18,429 bases of DNA, from assembly GCA_964436635.1 (NCBI GenBank), contig CAYTDM010000031.1:1-18429 (forward strand), given 5' to 3'. How positions within the stretch are numbered: position 1 is the first letter of the stretch; the number at the start of each line of letters is the position of its first letter. This DNA is from DASRQK01 sp964436635 (GTDB taxonomy: Bacteria; Bacteroidota; Bacteroidia; Sphingobacteriales; Sphingobacteriaceae). Below the pieces are notes generated by a model, which did no database searches, was not told the DNA's origin, and saw only the letters and a program-made list of their open reading frames with translations. Of this stretch, positions 1-8,713 are shown piece after piece. The position numbers were made by a program, and so were the translations under genes.

Positions 1-2
1 TT

Positions 3-1445
3 TTGAATGAATTTAAAACCTCTACTACCTTGAGTTATTGGTTAAGTAAGGGCGGTTTTTTTGCCAATGCACATGGATTAGAGCCCAGAAATGTGGATGT
101 GGAACGGTATGATCGCGACCCCCGGGATCGCATGCAACCCAGTGACCGTGTTTCACATTTTAAATGGATTCAACGGAGTTCCTGGCGTAAGAATCAACAC
201 TATTTCGAGATGGATTTGGGGTATCAAAAGAACGCGCGCGCAGAGTACAGTGTGTATATTCCGCATGGGTACATGCCCCTTGGTTTACCGACGGCTTTTC
301 GGAAGAACGGGTCGGTCGAGCGTGCTTATTATAAAAAATCTTTAAACTTTTCTCTGTATGATTCGTTTAGCTGGCGCAAACATCGTTTGCAAGGAGGTTT
401 TCAGTCGGAATATCAACGAAATGAAATCGATGGTTTCGGGTTTTTGATTCCTGCTCATCGTCAATTTACCGCAGCGGCTTTTTTGACAGATGAATGGGCA
501 ATTACAGATCAGTTTGCGCTCCATTCATCTATTCGCTATGATCATGTGCAGTTAAAAATCAGTCCTTATCAAGATTGGTTTGCGTCGCCTATAAACGCTG
601 ACCCGGATGCGGAAAAAGTACATTTGGTTCGCGTGCCGTCGATGGAAAAATCATTCAATAGTTTATCTGGTGGGTTGGGTGTGGTTTTTTTTGCGGAGCA
701 AAATAGCTTGAAATTAAATCTTGGCAGGAGTTTTCGCACTCCCTCTCCAAAGGAACTGGTCGCAAACGGGGTAAATTATCATTATTTTAGTTTTGAGCAA
801 GGAAATCCAACCCTTCAACCCGAAATTTCCTATCAATTTGACGTGGATTATTCGTTTAAAAATTCCAGTTGGGAGCTGCAGCTGAGTCCGTTTTTTCAAT
901 ATTTCCCAAATTACATTTATCTAAATCCCACTGCTGATTACGATTATTCCTATGGTGCAGGGAATCAGGTGTTCAAATATGTTCAGTCGGCTGTTCAAAG
1001 GTATGGTGGCGAATTATTAGTTGGCAGAAATTGGGGCGATCAATTTCGTGTGACGGGTTCTTTTAATTATCTATATGCGATTCAACGTTCTGGTAGTAAA
1101 GCTGGTTTTTCTTTGCCATTTTCTCCTCCCGCATCTATGCAATTCGTGGGAACTTATTCTTTGCCGGGGTTTAAATTGGTTAATCGTTCTTATTTATCTG
1201 TAGAATTTCAGGGTGTGGCTGCGCAAAATCGAATCGTGCCCCCTGAAAAAAAGACAAAGGCCTATCAGGTGGTTCATCTTCGTGCTGGAGGAGCGATGCA
1301 AGTGGGAAGCCACGAACTGGATGTGACACTGCAATTGAATAATTTATTGAATACAACTTATTTTAAGCACACCAGTTTTTATAGAATCATTGGGATGCCG
1401 GAGCCGGGGTTAAATGCGTCTATACAAGTAAAATATGCGTTTTAA
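3..1445 (+). CDS. TonB-dependent outer-membrane receptor, C-terminal beta-barrel (5' truncated by window edge)
   Basis: This is the barrel part of a TonB-dependent receptor that imports a ligand across the outer membrane using TonB-ExbBD energy. The frame is open to the left edge, so the signal peptide, TonB box and plug lie outside the window; the first codon shown (TTG) is internal, not a start. The visible 480 residues are rich in alternating aromatic/polar beta strands. A conserved barrel motif, GRSFRTPSPKELVANG followed by EQGNPTLQPE, lies around residues 243-275. The protein ends in KYAF, with the terminal Phe usual for outer-membrane barrels recognised by the BAM machinery. The motif arrangement resembles ZnuD-like metal receptors, and a His-rich lipoprotein follows on the same strand, so metal (perhaps zinc) uptake is a reasonable inference. 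The substrate cannot be proven from the sequence. Confidence 0.9.
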   Translation: MNEFKTSTTLSYWLSKGGFFANAHGLEPRNVDVERYDRDPRDRMQPSDRVSHFKWIQRSSWRKNQHYFEMDLGYQKNARAEYSVYIPHGYMPLGLPTAFRKNGSVERAYYKKSLNFSLYDSFSWRKHRLQGGFQSEYQRNEIDGFGFLIPAHRQFTAAAFLTDEWAITDQFALHSSIRYDHVQLKISPYQDWFASPINADPDAEKVHLVRVPSMEKSFNSLSGGLGVVFFAEQNSLKLNLGRSFRTPSPKELVANGVNYHYFSFEQGNPTLQPEISYQFDVDYSFKNSSWELQLSPFFQYFPNYIYLNPTADYDYSYGAGNQVFKYVQSAVQRYGGELLVGRNWGDQFRVTGSFNYLYAIQRSGSKAGFSLPFSPPASMQFVGTYSLPGFKLVNRSYLSVEFQGVAAQNRIVPPEKKTKAYQVVHLRAGGAMQVGSHELDVTLQLNNLLNTTYFKHTSFYRIIGMPEPGLNASIQVKYAF

Positions 1446-1469
1446 TGCGGGTCTTTTTCTGCTCAAACA

Positions 1470-1539
1470 TTTTTAATCCTTTTTAATCCTTTTTAATCCT
1501 TTTTAATCTTTTTTAATCTTTTTTAATCTTTTTTAATCC
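1470..1539 (+). repeat. Seven tandem copies of a 10-bp unit, TTTTTAATCY
   Basis: Seven back-to-back 10-bp units begin 24 bp after the receptor stop codon. Units 1-3 and 7 end in CC and units 4-6 end in CT; otherwise they are identical. Each carries a T5 tract, and the 10-bp period is close to one helical turn, so the tract should be phased and possibly curved. Copy number could vary by slippage. It lies between the receptor gene and the lipoprotein gene, just upstream of the twin palindromic sites. Confidence 0.95.
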
Positions 1540-1570
1540 ATTGAAAACATATATCACCCATTAAAATGAT

Positions 1571-1607
1571 GTTAAATCAGATTTTCCCTTATAAAATCAG
1601 ATTTAAC
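1571..1607 (+). promoter_or_regulatory. Twin palindromic operator-like sites (AAATCAGATTT twice, 20 bp apart)
   Basis: The 11-mer AAATCAGATTT occurs at 1574-1584 and again, identically, at 1594-1604. Each copy is itself a 5-1-5 palindrome (AAATC-A-GATTT). The start-to-start spacing is 20 bp, about two helical turns, which would place two bound dimers on the same DNA face. The outer flanks extend this to a 15-bp inverted repeat (1571-1585 with 1593-1607, one mismatch) around a 7-bp centre. It lies about 65 bp upstream of the lipoprotein start. The arrangement fits a repressor/activator binding site; the regulator is unknown. An AT-rich RNA hairpin is the alternative, but no T-run follows it. 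Confidence 0.5.
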
Positions 1608-1672
1608 ACTAATCATGTATTTATTTCCATCAAATAGAATCACTAAAACATCATTAATATTATAGAGATACA

Positions 1673-2173
1673 ATGAAACAATTAAACAATTTAAAGTCTG
1701 CAAATCGTTCCATGGTAATCATTGGTTTGCTAGCTTTGTCAGCCACCGTTTTGGTGTCTTGTGCCAAAGAGGAAAGTGTGGATTTAGAGGCTCCGATTAT
1801 CCATTTAGAAATGGATGAATCGTTTCCAAAATCTTGCGCAGTGGTGTTTGCGGGCGCGCCATTTACATTAAATATGCACGTATCGGATAACGTAGAGCTG
1901 GGTTCATTTAGCCTTTCGGTGCATCACCGCTTTGACCATCATGCGCATTCGACAGAAGACGAGCATTGTGCTGAATCGCCGGAAAAGGAAGCAGTAAATC
2001 CTTGGCAGATAAATGAAATTATTGAGATTCCAGCCGGATCTACTTCATATACGATAAAGAAGCAAATTCAAGTTCCTGCGTCCATCGATACGGGGGATTA
2101 CCATTTGATGATCCGTTTAACCGATCAACATGGATGGCAAACTGTGAAAGGGATGAGTATACGAATAGAGTGA
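1673..2173 (+). CDS. His-rich DUF4625-like surface lipoprotein
   Basis: This 166-residue protein has a type II signal peptide: basic N-terminus, hydrophobic core at residues 14-28 and lipobox LVSC with Cys30 as the lipidated residue. The residues after Cys30 are A-K-E-E, which fits the Lys/acidic export signal described for surface-exposed Bacteroidota lipoproteins. The mature part looks like a single Ig-like beta domain of the DUF4625 type (LNMHVSDNVELGSFSLSVHH, and near the end MIRLTDQHGWQTV). A cluster of six His plus acidic residues and a Cys lies at about residues 84-99, a likely metal-binding loop. It follows a TonB-dependent receptor on the same strand, about 225 bp downstream, and probably has its own promoter because of the repeats and palindromes in the gap. 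Metal capture for the receptor is inference. Met14 is an alternative start that would keep the lipobox. Confidence 0.8.
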   Translation: MKQLNNLKSANRSMVIIGLLALSATVLVSCAKEESVDLEAPIIHLEMDESFPKSCAVVFAGAPFTLNMHVSDNVELGSFSLSVHHRFDHHAHSTEDEHCAESPEKEAVNPWQINEIIEIPAGSTSYTIKKQIQVPASIDTGDYHLMIRLTDQHGWQTVKGMSIRIE

Positions 2174-2221
2174 AGGAAAGCAGTAGCTTCTAAGATTTAA
2201 TGGCTTGAACACTAAATTTAA

Positions 2222-2264
2222 GGTCCTGAAAATATGATTCATATTTTCAGGACCAGACTTTTTT
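2222..2264 (+). terminator. Strong intrinsic terminator hairpin after the lipoprotein
   Basis: A perfect 16-bp inverted repeat (GGTCCTGAAAATATGA, 2222-2237, with its complement at 2239-2254) forms a long stem. It is followed by a T-run at 2259-2264. It sits between the converging lipoprotein gene (stop 2173) and the minus-strand receptor-like gene (stop 2270), so it may stop transcription from both sides. The T-run is clearest for the plus strand. Confidence 0.85.
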
Positions 2265-2269
2265 AGATT

Positions 2270-4711
2270 TTATAAGTTTTGATTGTTTTCCTCTACTTTT
2301 TGGTCGTCGTTTTTAATTCCGCGATCTTTTCGAGGTGCATCTTTCATGTTTAGCTTACCAAAATTCCAGCTAAAGTTTAATCCAAACGATCGGAATGGTA
2401 CTGCGAAACTACTTCTTTGTGTATAGTTCGCTGTATAAACTTCTGTATCGAATGTTTTAACTTCTTTAAATGGATCTAAAATGGTGATACCGATCGTCGC
2501 TTGTTTGTTTAAGATTTCCTTCTTAACCCCTAAACTCCACATACTGAAGTGAGGGCTGGTGCCTTGGAAAGTTCTTCTTGGCGCGTTTACGATGGCAAAA
2601 GTCTCCGCAATGAATCCAGGTAGAATCGTGTAGGAAGCGTTTGCAAAAACACGATACATTAAATACGTTTTTCCTGATTTCGTGCTTAAATTATCATCAA
2701 TGCGGCTGCTTGGCTGTACTTCGTACGAGTATAAATTCACATTCGAACTTAATTTTAAATTACGCAATGGTGAATACGAAGCGAAAATATTCGTTCCCAC
2801 TGATTTTTGAGTTCCAATATTGTCAAAGGTCTGAAGCACGATCGGTTGGTTGCCACCTTGATCATTCGGAATATTCGTGAAAATACTTTCGATAATATCG
2901 TCTGTAATGCGATAATATAAGGAAGTGCTTAATACTAAGCCTTTGTGAAACGTAGAATAAGCCATTTCAAAATTATGCGCAGTTTCAGGCGATAAGCTTG
3001 GATTTCCTTGACTTTGATTAATCGGATCGGATGTATTTCGGAACGGGTTTAAATAAAACATGCTCGGACGTTGAATTCGCTGATTATAACTCCATTTAAT
3101 TGAAGACATGCGACCGATCGTTTTTGATAATACCACATTCGGTAGCAAACTTAGGTAATCGTTTTCAAAATTAATCTGTTGAGCCGGTGTGGACCCTTTA
3201 ATGATCGTTTGCTCTGCGCGCAAACCACCCATCAACTGCCAAGTAGGATTTAACATCCAATTTAATGAACCATAAGCCGAAATCACATCTTGATCGTACT
3301 GGAACAAGTAAGAACGTTGTTGATTCAGGATTTGTTGACCACCTTGAAGCTGTCTAATGGCTACATCACTCTCAATGTCACGCAAAATCGCTTTACCACC
3401 GATTTCTAAGGTCGCTGCTTTTGAAAGAGGATGGCTATAATCGGCCATGAAAGTTAATTCGTCGTTTATGCCTGAATTCGTTCCCCACTCATCTTGTTGG
3501 GCTTGTTGTAGGTAAAGTGTAGAATAATCGGTGTTGCTATTGCTTCTCGAGAATTGTGAAGCAAGGGATAATTCTTGTTTTTCACGGTCAAATTTATAAG
3601 TATATCCTGCTGACCAATCAAACCCATCCATGCCTGTTTTTTGCACCGTTTCGCTTTTCATTGGTGCGTTTGCCATGGGCAAAAACGTGTTTGAAGAACC
3701 ATCATAGTTCATGTCAAACTTGTTAAAATTGAAGGTGGTATTGAATAAGTTTTTTGGATTCCAATCGTAATCCACCCCTAAAGTTCCTCTTCCGCCTGTA
3801 CGGGTGGTTCTATTTTCTGCTAATTGAGAAAGCAAGGTGTTTCCACTTAAATCCTCTTGAATGAAGCTTGTTTCAGTAATTTGTGGCCACATCCAATTTG
3901 CGCCAGCGTTTGCAACCACTCCAAGACGTCCCGTTCTACTATTTAGATTTAGATTCGTACTGTTTTGTCTGGTGCCAATTCCGGCTGTTAATGATCCATT
4001 TACTCCGGTGGTGAGTTTCTTTTTCGTAATGATGTTAATGATTCCAGACGCACCTTCTCCATCGTATTTTGCAGATGGGCTGGTAATCACCTCTACGCTG
4101 CTGATTTGGTCTGCTGGGATCATTTTTAAGGCTTCACCTACTTGATTATTCATGGCGCCAGAAGGTTTTCCATTAATTAAGATTTTCACCTGGCTGTCGC
4201 CTCTTAAAGAAACATTTCCGTCTACGTCTACGGAAATCATCGGTACTTTTCTTAATACATCTGCCGCATTCCCTCCAATGCTGGTAACGTCCTGCTCGGC
4301 ATTGTAAACTAAGCGGTCAATTTTATTTTCAATTAATGGTTTCTGCCCTGTTACTACGACTTCACCGATTTGAGTAGAAATCGGATTTAGGCGGATGGTA
4401 TCTAAGTTCACCAAAGTGGTTTGGACCGAAATTCCATTCAAAATAGCGGTTTCATAGCCTAAAAATTGAATTAAAAGGTCATATTTTCCTGTAGTTAAAT
4501 TGGTGATCTGGAATTCACCGTTTGCAGCACTTGCTGATTCGCGAACAGCGGTCGAGGTGCCTTCTAAGAATGCACCAATGGTGGCTGCAGCGATTGGTTG
4601 TTTCGAAACTCCGTCAACCACCACACCTTTAATTTGAGGGGATTGAGTTTGGAAAGCTAAAGCAATGGTGGTAACTGTCACTAAACTAAAGACTAGTAAA
4701 AGTTTTTTCAT
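2270..4711 (-). CDS. TonB-dependent receptor-like outer-membrane beta-barrel protein (OMP_b-brl_3 type)
   Basis: This complete 813-residue outer-membrane protein starts with a Sec signal peptide (MKKLLLVFSLVTVTTIALA, cleavage near residue 19). Residues about 26-105 form a carboxypeptidase-regulatory-like beta-sandwich (IKGVVVDGVSKQPIAAATI, then TTGKYDLLIQFLGYE). Residues about 115-232 are a TonB plug (GEVVVTGQKP, VSLRGDSQVKILINGKPSG, KYDGEGASGIINIITKKK). The rest is a large barrel of the family usually named outer membrane beta-barrel protein, with typical motifs PSMFYLNPFRNTSDP and QSQGNPSLSPE. The C-terminus is a charged Lys/Asp/Asn-rich tail after the last strand (LNFSWNFGKLN). Proteins of this family are abundant in Bacteroidota and mostly lack a known ligand. 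No SusD-like partner is adjacent. It is a single-gene unit, divergent from the histidine kinase operon and convergent with the lipoprotein. Confidence 0.9.
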   Translation of the reverse strand: MKKLLLVFSLVTVTTIALAFQTQSPQIKGVVVDGVSKQPIAAATIGAFLEGTSTAVRESASAANGEFQITNLTTGKYDLLIQFLGYETAILNGISVQTTLVNLDTIRLNPISTQIGEVVVTGQKPLIENKIDRLVYNAEQDVTSIGGNAADVLRKVPMISVDVDGNVSLRGDSQVKILINGKPSGAMNNQVGEALKMIPADQISSVEVITSPSAKYDGEGASGIINIITKKKLTTGVNGSLTAGIGTRQNSTNLNLNSRTGRLGVVANAGANWMWPQITETSFIQEDLSGNTLLSQLAENRTTRTGGRGTLGVDYDWNPKNLFNTTFNFNKFDMNYDGSSNTFLPMANAPMKSETVQKTGMDGFDWSAGYTYKFDREKQELSLASQFSRSNSNTDYSTLYLQQAQQDEWGTNSGINDELTFMADYSHPLSKAATLEIGGKAILRDIESDVAIRQLQGGQQILNQQRSYLFQYDQDVISAYGSLNWMLNPTWQLMGGLRAEQTIIKGSTPAQQINFENDYLSLLPNVVLSKTIGRMSSIKWSYNQRIQRPSMFYLNPFRNTSDPINQSQGNPSLSPETAHNFEMAYSTFHKGLVLSTSLYYRITDDIIESIFTNIPNDQGGNQPIVLQTFDNIGTQKSVGTNIFASYSPLRNLKLSSNVNLYSYEVQPSSRIDDNLSTKSGKTYLMYRVFANASYTILPGFIAETFAIVNAPRRTFQGTSPHFSMWSLGVKKEILNKQATIGITILDPFKEVKTFDTEVYTANYTQRSSFAVPFRSFGLNFSWNFGKLNMKDAPRKDRGIKNDDQKVEENNQNL

Positions 4712-4740
4712 ATATTATAGGGTGTCTAAATTAGAATTTG

Positions 4741-4748
4741 CAAAAGTA
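4741..4748 (-). promoter_or_regulatory. Bacteroidota -7 box (TACTTTTG) for the minus-strand receptor-like gene
   Basis: Read on the minus strand, TACTTTTG matches the Bacteroidota -7 consensus TAnnTTTG exactly and lies about 30 bp before the start codon. A -33 TTTG is not clear at the expected distance. Chance matches to this short motif are common in AT-rich DNA, so position is the main support. Confidence 0.4.
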
Positions 4749-4881
4749 GGTGTTCTGCTAAGCCTTATATGTTAATAAAATGTTAAAATGATGGGTTTGG
4801 TCATTTTAGAGTACAATGTTACAATTAAAATACCTATTCATTGTTTTTTCTCGTTAATTTATTTTACATTAGAAACAATTT

Positions 4882-7800
4882 ATGGATTTCGCTAACCAGT
4901 TATTACAGCAGTCTAAAGATTTAGTTTGGGCCTTCGATTCAGACGGGGTTTTGGTATACGCAAATGATTCGTTTAAACGAATTTTCTTTGTGTTGACTGG
5001 GAAAGAATTGGATTTTCAACAGCAAGAATATTGGGAAGCTTTTGGGACGCATACGGTTGATCAATGGGTAGAATATAAGCATCGAGGTTTAAGAGGTGAA
5101 AGTTTTGAAATTGAAGAGAGTTTGGTGAGCCGAAAAAATGGGGAGGAGAATTATTTTCATATTTATGTGTATCCGGTTAGATCGGAATCTGGGGCGATCA
5201 CCCATGTGTCTTTTTTTGCTCGCGAAATAACGAATCACGTCGAATTTCGCCAACAAACCACTCAATTATTAGCCAAAGTTCGTGTTTGCTTTATTGAAGG
5301 TGACTTGGCAGAATCCTGCGTCCAATTATGTGAAGTCATTCAAGAATTTGGAAAATATCAGTTAGTAGAAATTTGGATTCCAAACATGGATCAAAGTAAG
5401 CTTATCCGTATGGGATTTTCTACGAGTTCAACTGCATTTGATGAAAATAATAACTCGAAGGCAGTTTTTAATTTTGGAGAGGGGTATCCGGGAATTGTTT
5501 GGGAGAAAAACCAAGAACTCATTTGGGATGTTCCAGTGAAGGATGAGCATTTTTTAAGAAAAAAAGAAGCGAAGAAAGCAGGCTTAACCAGGTTAAAAGG
5601 CATTCCTTTGCGGTATCAAGGCGAGATCGTGGGTGTGCTGTTAATTGGGGTAAATAAACAGAATCATACCTTAGCCGAAATCGGTGGTTTTTTCGATCGA
5701 TTAGAACAAGTAGTCGGAGCTGAAATCTACCGAAAACGTTTAGAAGAAGATTTAAGCAGGATTTACAAAGCCATTCCAGATATATTGTGTGTTATTGATT
5801 TTAAAGGAAACTTTTTACGCATCAACCCGGCCGGCAGTGAATTATTAGGGTATTCGAAAGAAGAAATTCTTAATCATAATTTTCAAACGTTTATCCATCC
5901 AGATGATTATTTGATGACCTATGAAGTGATTAAAGATCACTTTGACCGAGGAAGTACTTCCTTTCGTTTAGATAACCGATACATCACGAAGGACGGTCAT
6001 ATAGTCTGGTTAAGTTGGAATTGCAATTTTGTGGTTAAAGAACGCATTTTATATGCTGCCGCAAAAGATATTTCGAACGAGCGCCAATTGTCTGAGCTGA
6101 ATCAGCAGGCGATTAATATGTCGAAAATCGGGTCTTGGGAATTAAATTTTGAGGACAATCGAGTATTTTGGTCCGACATGGTGCATCAAATTCATGGAAC
6201 CGATCCAAAAAAGCACATCCCGTTATTAGATACCTCGTTGAATTTTTATTCGGAAGAGTTTCGAGCACCTATTTCTGCTGCCATAGAGCGTTGCATTAGT
6301 AACGGTGAGCCCTTCGATTTAGAAGCGATCATTCGGAATATACAAGGTGAAGAACGATGGGTGAGAGTGATTGGGAAAGCAGAGTTTTTAGGTGATCGAT
6401 GCATAAAAGTGTATGGAAGTTTTCAGGACATCCATGTATCAAAGTCTTTGGAACTTCAAATAAAGGAAATTTTAGGAAGTATTTCTGACGCTTTCTATGC
6501 GGTAGATGATCAATGGAATTTTACGTATTTTAATGCCAAAGCGGAAGGATTACTGAAAAAATCAGCTACCGAAGTCATTGGGAAAAACATTTGGAAATTA
6601 TTTCCAGAATTAAAAACCAGCGTATTAAGGGATGCTTATGAGCGTGTACGTACTAATCAGGAGTCTATTACCATAGAATACAAATTTACCACGGATCAAA
6701 ATTGGTACGAAATTAATGCGTATCCATCCAAAGGAGGTGTATCGGTATATTTTAAAAACATCAATGAACGCATTCAAAGTGCTGAAAATTTGCGTAATGC
6801 GCTTGAGGAAAGAAACAAGATTTTAGAAAGTATTGGCGATGGATTTTTCACAGTCGATGCAAATTGGACGGTTACCTATTGGAATCGAGTGGCTGAAAAA
6901 TTGATTGGAAAACCTCGGGAAGAAGTTGTTGGGATGAATTTCTGGGAAGTTTTCCCAGCTGCAAAGGATACTGGATTTTATCGGAATTATGATTTAACTA
7001 TGCCCCTCACTGAGCCCATTACCGTAGAGGAGTTCTATACGCCTTTAAACCTTTGGTTAGAAGTGACTATATACCCTGCTCCGGATGGTTTGTCCTTATT
7101 CTTTAAGGATATTAATCTAAAACATCAGGCGCAAAAGGAAATCAAATTAGCGAACGATCGATTTGAAAAGGCTTCCGAAGCGACGCAAGACGTTATTTGG
7201 GATTGGGACATTAAAAACGACACGATGTATCGTTCAAATAATATCGTTAATTTCTTTGGCAAAGATGCTTTAACATCCCTACCTATTAATCAATATTGGT
7301 TCCACCGTTTTCATCCAGACGATGTCAAAACACTTCGAAAATCCGTTTTCGATGCCATCAATGACCCGAACGTCACCCGTTGGGAAATGGAATACCGCAT
7401 TTTCAATGATGTAAATGAAAAGCTATACATCATGGATCGTGGTGTTATTATGCGCGATGAGGAAGGCAAAGCCATTCGAATGGTGGGTGCGATGAGTGAT
7501 TTAACGCGTCAAAAAATGCTTGAAAAAGAATTGTTGCGTTTAAATGCTTCTTTAAATCGCTACGCAAAGGAATTAGAACGGTCGAATGAGGAATTAGAAC
7601 AATTTGCATTTATTACTTCCCATGATTTGCAGGAGCCGCTTCGAATGATTTCAAGCTTTATGGATCAATTAAAGCGGAAGTATGGCGATCAATTGGATGA
7701 AAAGGCCTTGCAATACATTTTCTATGCATCCGACGGCGCGAAGCGAATGAAGCAAATTATTTTGGATTTGTTAGAGTATTCAAGAGCGGGACGACAGGTG

Positions 7801-8265
7801 GAAAAAGTTGAGCCGATTAATATAAATGAGATATTAAACGATTTTAAACTTTTGCGACGCAAAATTATAGCGGAAAAAGGCGCGAAACTGATCATTCCTA
7901 CTTTTCCTGTAGTGGTGTCCAATAAGGTGGCCATCACTCAAGTCCTCCACTCATTAATCGATAACGCTTTAAAATATGCCAAACCTGGAATTCCTCCTGT
8001 TATAGAAATAAATGTTGAGGAAAACGAGGCGGATTGGGTGATCTCGATAAAAGATCATGGAATCGGCATTAAACCGGAGTTTTTCAACAAAATATTTGTG
8101 ATTTTCCAACGTTTACATAATCGAAATGAATACAGTGGAACGGGCATTGGGTTGTCTATTGCAAAAAGGCACATAGAATCCCTTGGAGGAAAAATTTGGT
8201 TAGAGTCTGAGCCGGATCAGGGCAGTACTTTTTATTTTTCTATACCGAAGCCAACTGTACAATGA
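4882..8265 (+). CDS. Soluble multi-PAS/GAF sensor histidine kinase
   Basis: This 1127-residue kinase has no membrane segment, so it should sense cytoplasmic signals. Domains by eye: PAS at about 1-120; GAF at about 130-290 (FGEGYPGIVWEKNQELIWDV, GIPLRYQGEIVGVLLIGV); PAS at 294-405 (HPDD motif); PAS at 411-528; PAS at 530-640; PAS at 645-757; PAS at 760-885 (FHPDD). A short coiled coil (about 890-910) leads into a HisKA domain whose H-box SHDLQEPLR contains the phospho-acceptor His914. The HATPase_c domain has the N-box (Asn1028 in DNALKYA), the G1 box DHGIGI (Asp1058) and the G2 box GTGIGLS (Gly1086), so it looks active. The H-box resembles that of phytochrome-type kinases, which commonly pair with Rcp1-like receivers, and such a receiver overlaps the stop codon. 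The two consecutive PAS domains at 530-757 resemble each other (SISDAFYAVDDQWNFTYFN, SIGDGFFTVDANWTVTYWN), suggesting internal duplication. The signal is unknown. Confidence 0.93.
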   Translation: MDFANQLLQQSKDLVWAFDSDGVLVYANDSFKRIFFVLTGKELDFQQQEYWEAFGTHTVDQWVEYKHRGLRGESFEIEESLVSRKNGEENYFHIYVYPVRSESGAITHVSFFAREITNHVEFRQQTTQLLAKVRVCFIEGDLAESCVQLCEVIQEFGKYQLVEIWIPNMDQSKLIRMGFSTSSTAFDENNNSKAVFNFGEGYPGIVWEKNQELIWDVPVKDEHFLRKKEAKKAGLTRLKGIPLRYQGEIVGVLLIGVNKQNHTLAEIGGFFDRLEQVVGAEIYRKRLEEDLSRIYKAIPDILCVIDFKGNFLRINPAGSELLGYSKEEILNHNFQTFIHPDDYLMTYEVIKDHFDRGSTSFRLDNRYITKDGHIVWLSWNCNFVVKERILYAAAKDISNERQLSELNQQAINMSKIGSWELNFEDNRVFWSDMVHQIHGTDPKKHIPLLDTSLNFYSEEFRAPISAAIERCISNGEPFDLEAIIRNIQGEERWVRVIGKAEFLGDRCIKVYGSFQDIHVSKSLELQIKEILGSISDAFYAVDDQWNFTYFNAKAEGLLKKSATEVIGKNIWKLFPELKTSVLRDAYERVRTNQESITIEYKFTTDQNWYEINAYPSKGGVSVYFKNINERIQSAENLRNALEERNKILESIGDGFFTVDANWTVTYWNRVAEKLIGKPREEVVGMNFWEVFPAAKDTGFYRNYDLTMPLTEPITVEEFYTPLNLWLEVTIYPAPDGLSLFFKDINLKHQAQKEIKLANDRFEKASEATQDVIWDWDIKNDTMYRSNNIVNFFGKDALTSLPINQYWFHRFHPDDVKTLRKSVFDAINDPNVTRWEMEYRIFNDVNEKLYIMDRGVIMRDEEGKAIRMVGAMSDLTRQKMLEKELLRLNASLNRYAKELERSNEELEQFAFITSHDLQEPLRMISSFMDQLKRKYGDQLDEKALQYIFYASDGAKRMKQIILDLLEYSRAGRQVEKVEPININEILNDFKLLRRKIIAEKGAKLIIPTFPVVVSNKVAITQVLHSLIDNALKYAKPGIPPVIEINVEENEADWVISIKDHGIGIKPEFFNKIFVIFQRLHNRNEYSGTGIGLSIAKRHIESLGGKIWLESEPDQGSTFYFSIPKPTVQ

Positions 8266-8699
8266 GCCGTCTAAGCACATCTAATCCGCGTTCGCCAGTT
8301 GTCATTTTACTTGTGGAGGATAATGATGGAGACGTCTTGTTGATAAATGATGCGTTAGCTGAGTGTGGAGTGCCTTTTGAAATTAGGCATGTGAAAAATG
8401 GAGCAGAAGCCCTGGAGTATTTGCGAGAGCTTCTACCAGAAGGAAAGGTGTCCAAGCCTGATTTGGTGCTGTTGGATATTAATATACCGATATATAATGG
8501 GCATGAAGTCCTAAAGGAAATAAGAAATGATTCGTTGGTGAAGGATTTGACTGTCTTTATGTTGACTACTTCAGATAATGAGAAAGATATAAAACAAGCA
8601 GAAGTCAATCGTGCGAACGATTATCTAAAAAAACCCGTAGATTTGTATGATTATCAAAAGATGGTGGCTCGTTTATCCCAATATTTTTTGAACATATAA
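8262..8699 (+). CDS. Stand-alone receiver-domain response regulator (Rcp1-like)
   Basis: This 145-residue single REC domain has no output domain. The acidic pocket is Glu19-Asp20 (LLVEDNDGD), the phospho-acceptor is Asp72 (LVLLDINIP), the switch residue is Thr102/Thr103 (MLTTSD), and the conserved Lys is Lys124 (LKKP). The long loop before the phospho-site (ELLPEGKVSKPD) is typical of Rcp1-like partners of phytochrome-type kinases. The start codon overlaps the kinase stop (ATGA), implying translational coupling and a partnership with that kinase. With no effector domain it probably acts by protein contact or as a phosphate shuttle. Confidence 0.92.
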   Translation: MSRLSTSNPRSPVVILLVEDNDGDVLLINDALAECGVPFEIRHVKNGAEALEYLRELLPEGKVSKPDLVLLDINIPIYNGHEVLKEIRNDSLVKDLTVFMLTTSDNEKDIKQAEVNRANDYLKKPVDLYDYQKMVARLSQYFLNI

Positions 8700-8713
8700 A
8701 CAGCGATTTATTC

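Noticed and set aside
1470..1539. CRISPR-like array
   Set aside because: The repeats are contiguous 10-bp units without spacers, and no cas gene is nearby.
1571..1607. Intrinsic terminator for the receptor gene
   Set aside because: The inverted repeat is AT-rich, is not followed by a T-run and lies over 120 bp after the stop; an operator reading fits better.
8240..8608. 122-residue minus-strand open frame over the receiver gene
   Set aside because: It is antisense to an intact REC domain with all active-site residues; the low-complexity Ser/Leu-rich translation is typical of a shadow frame.
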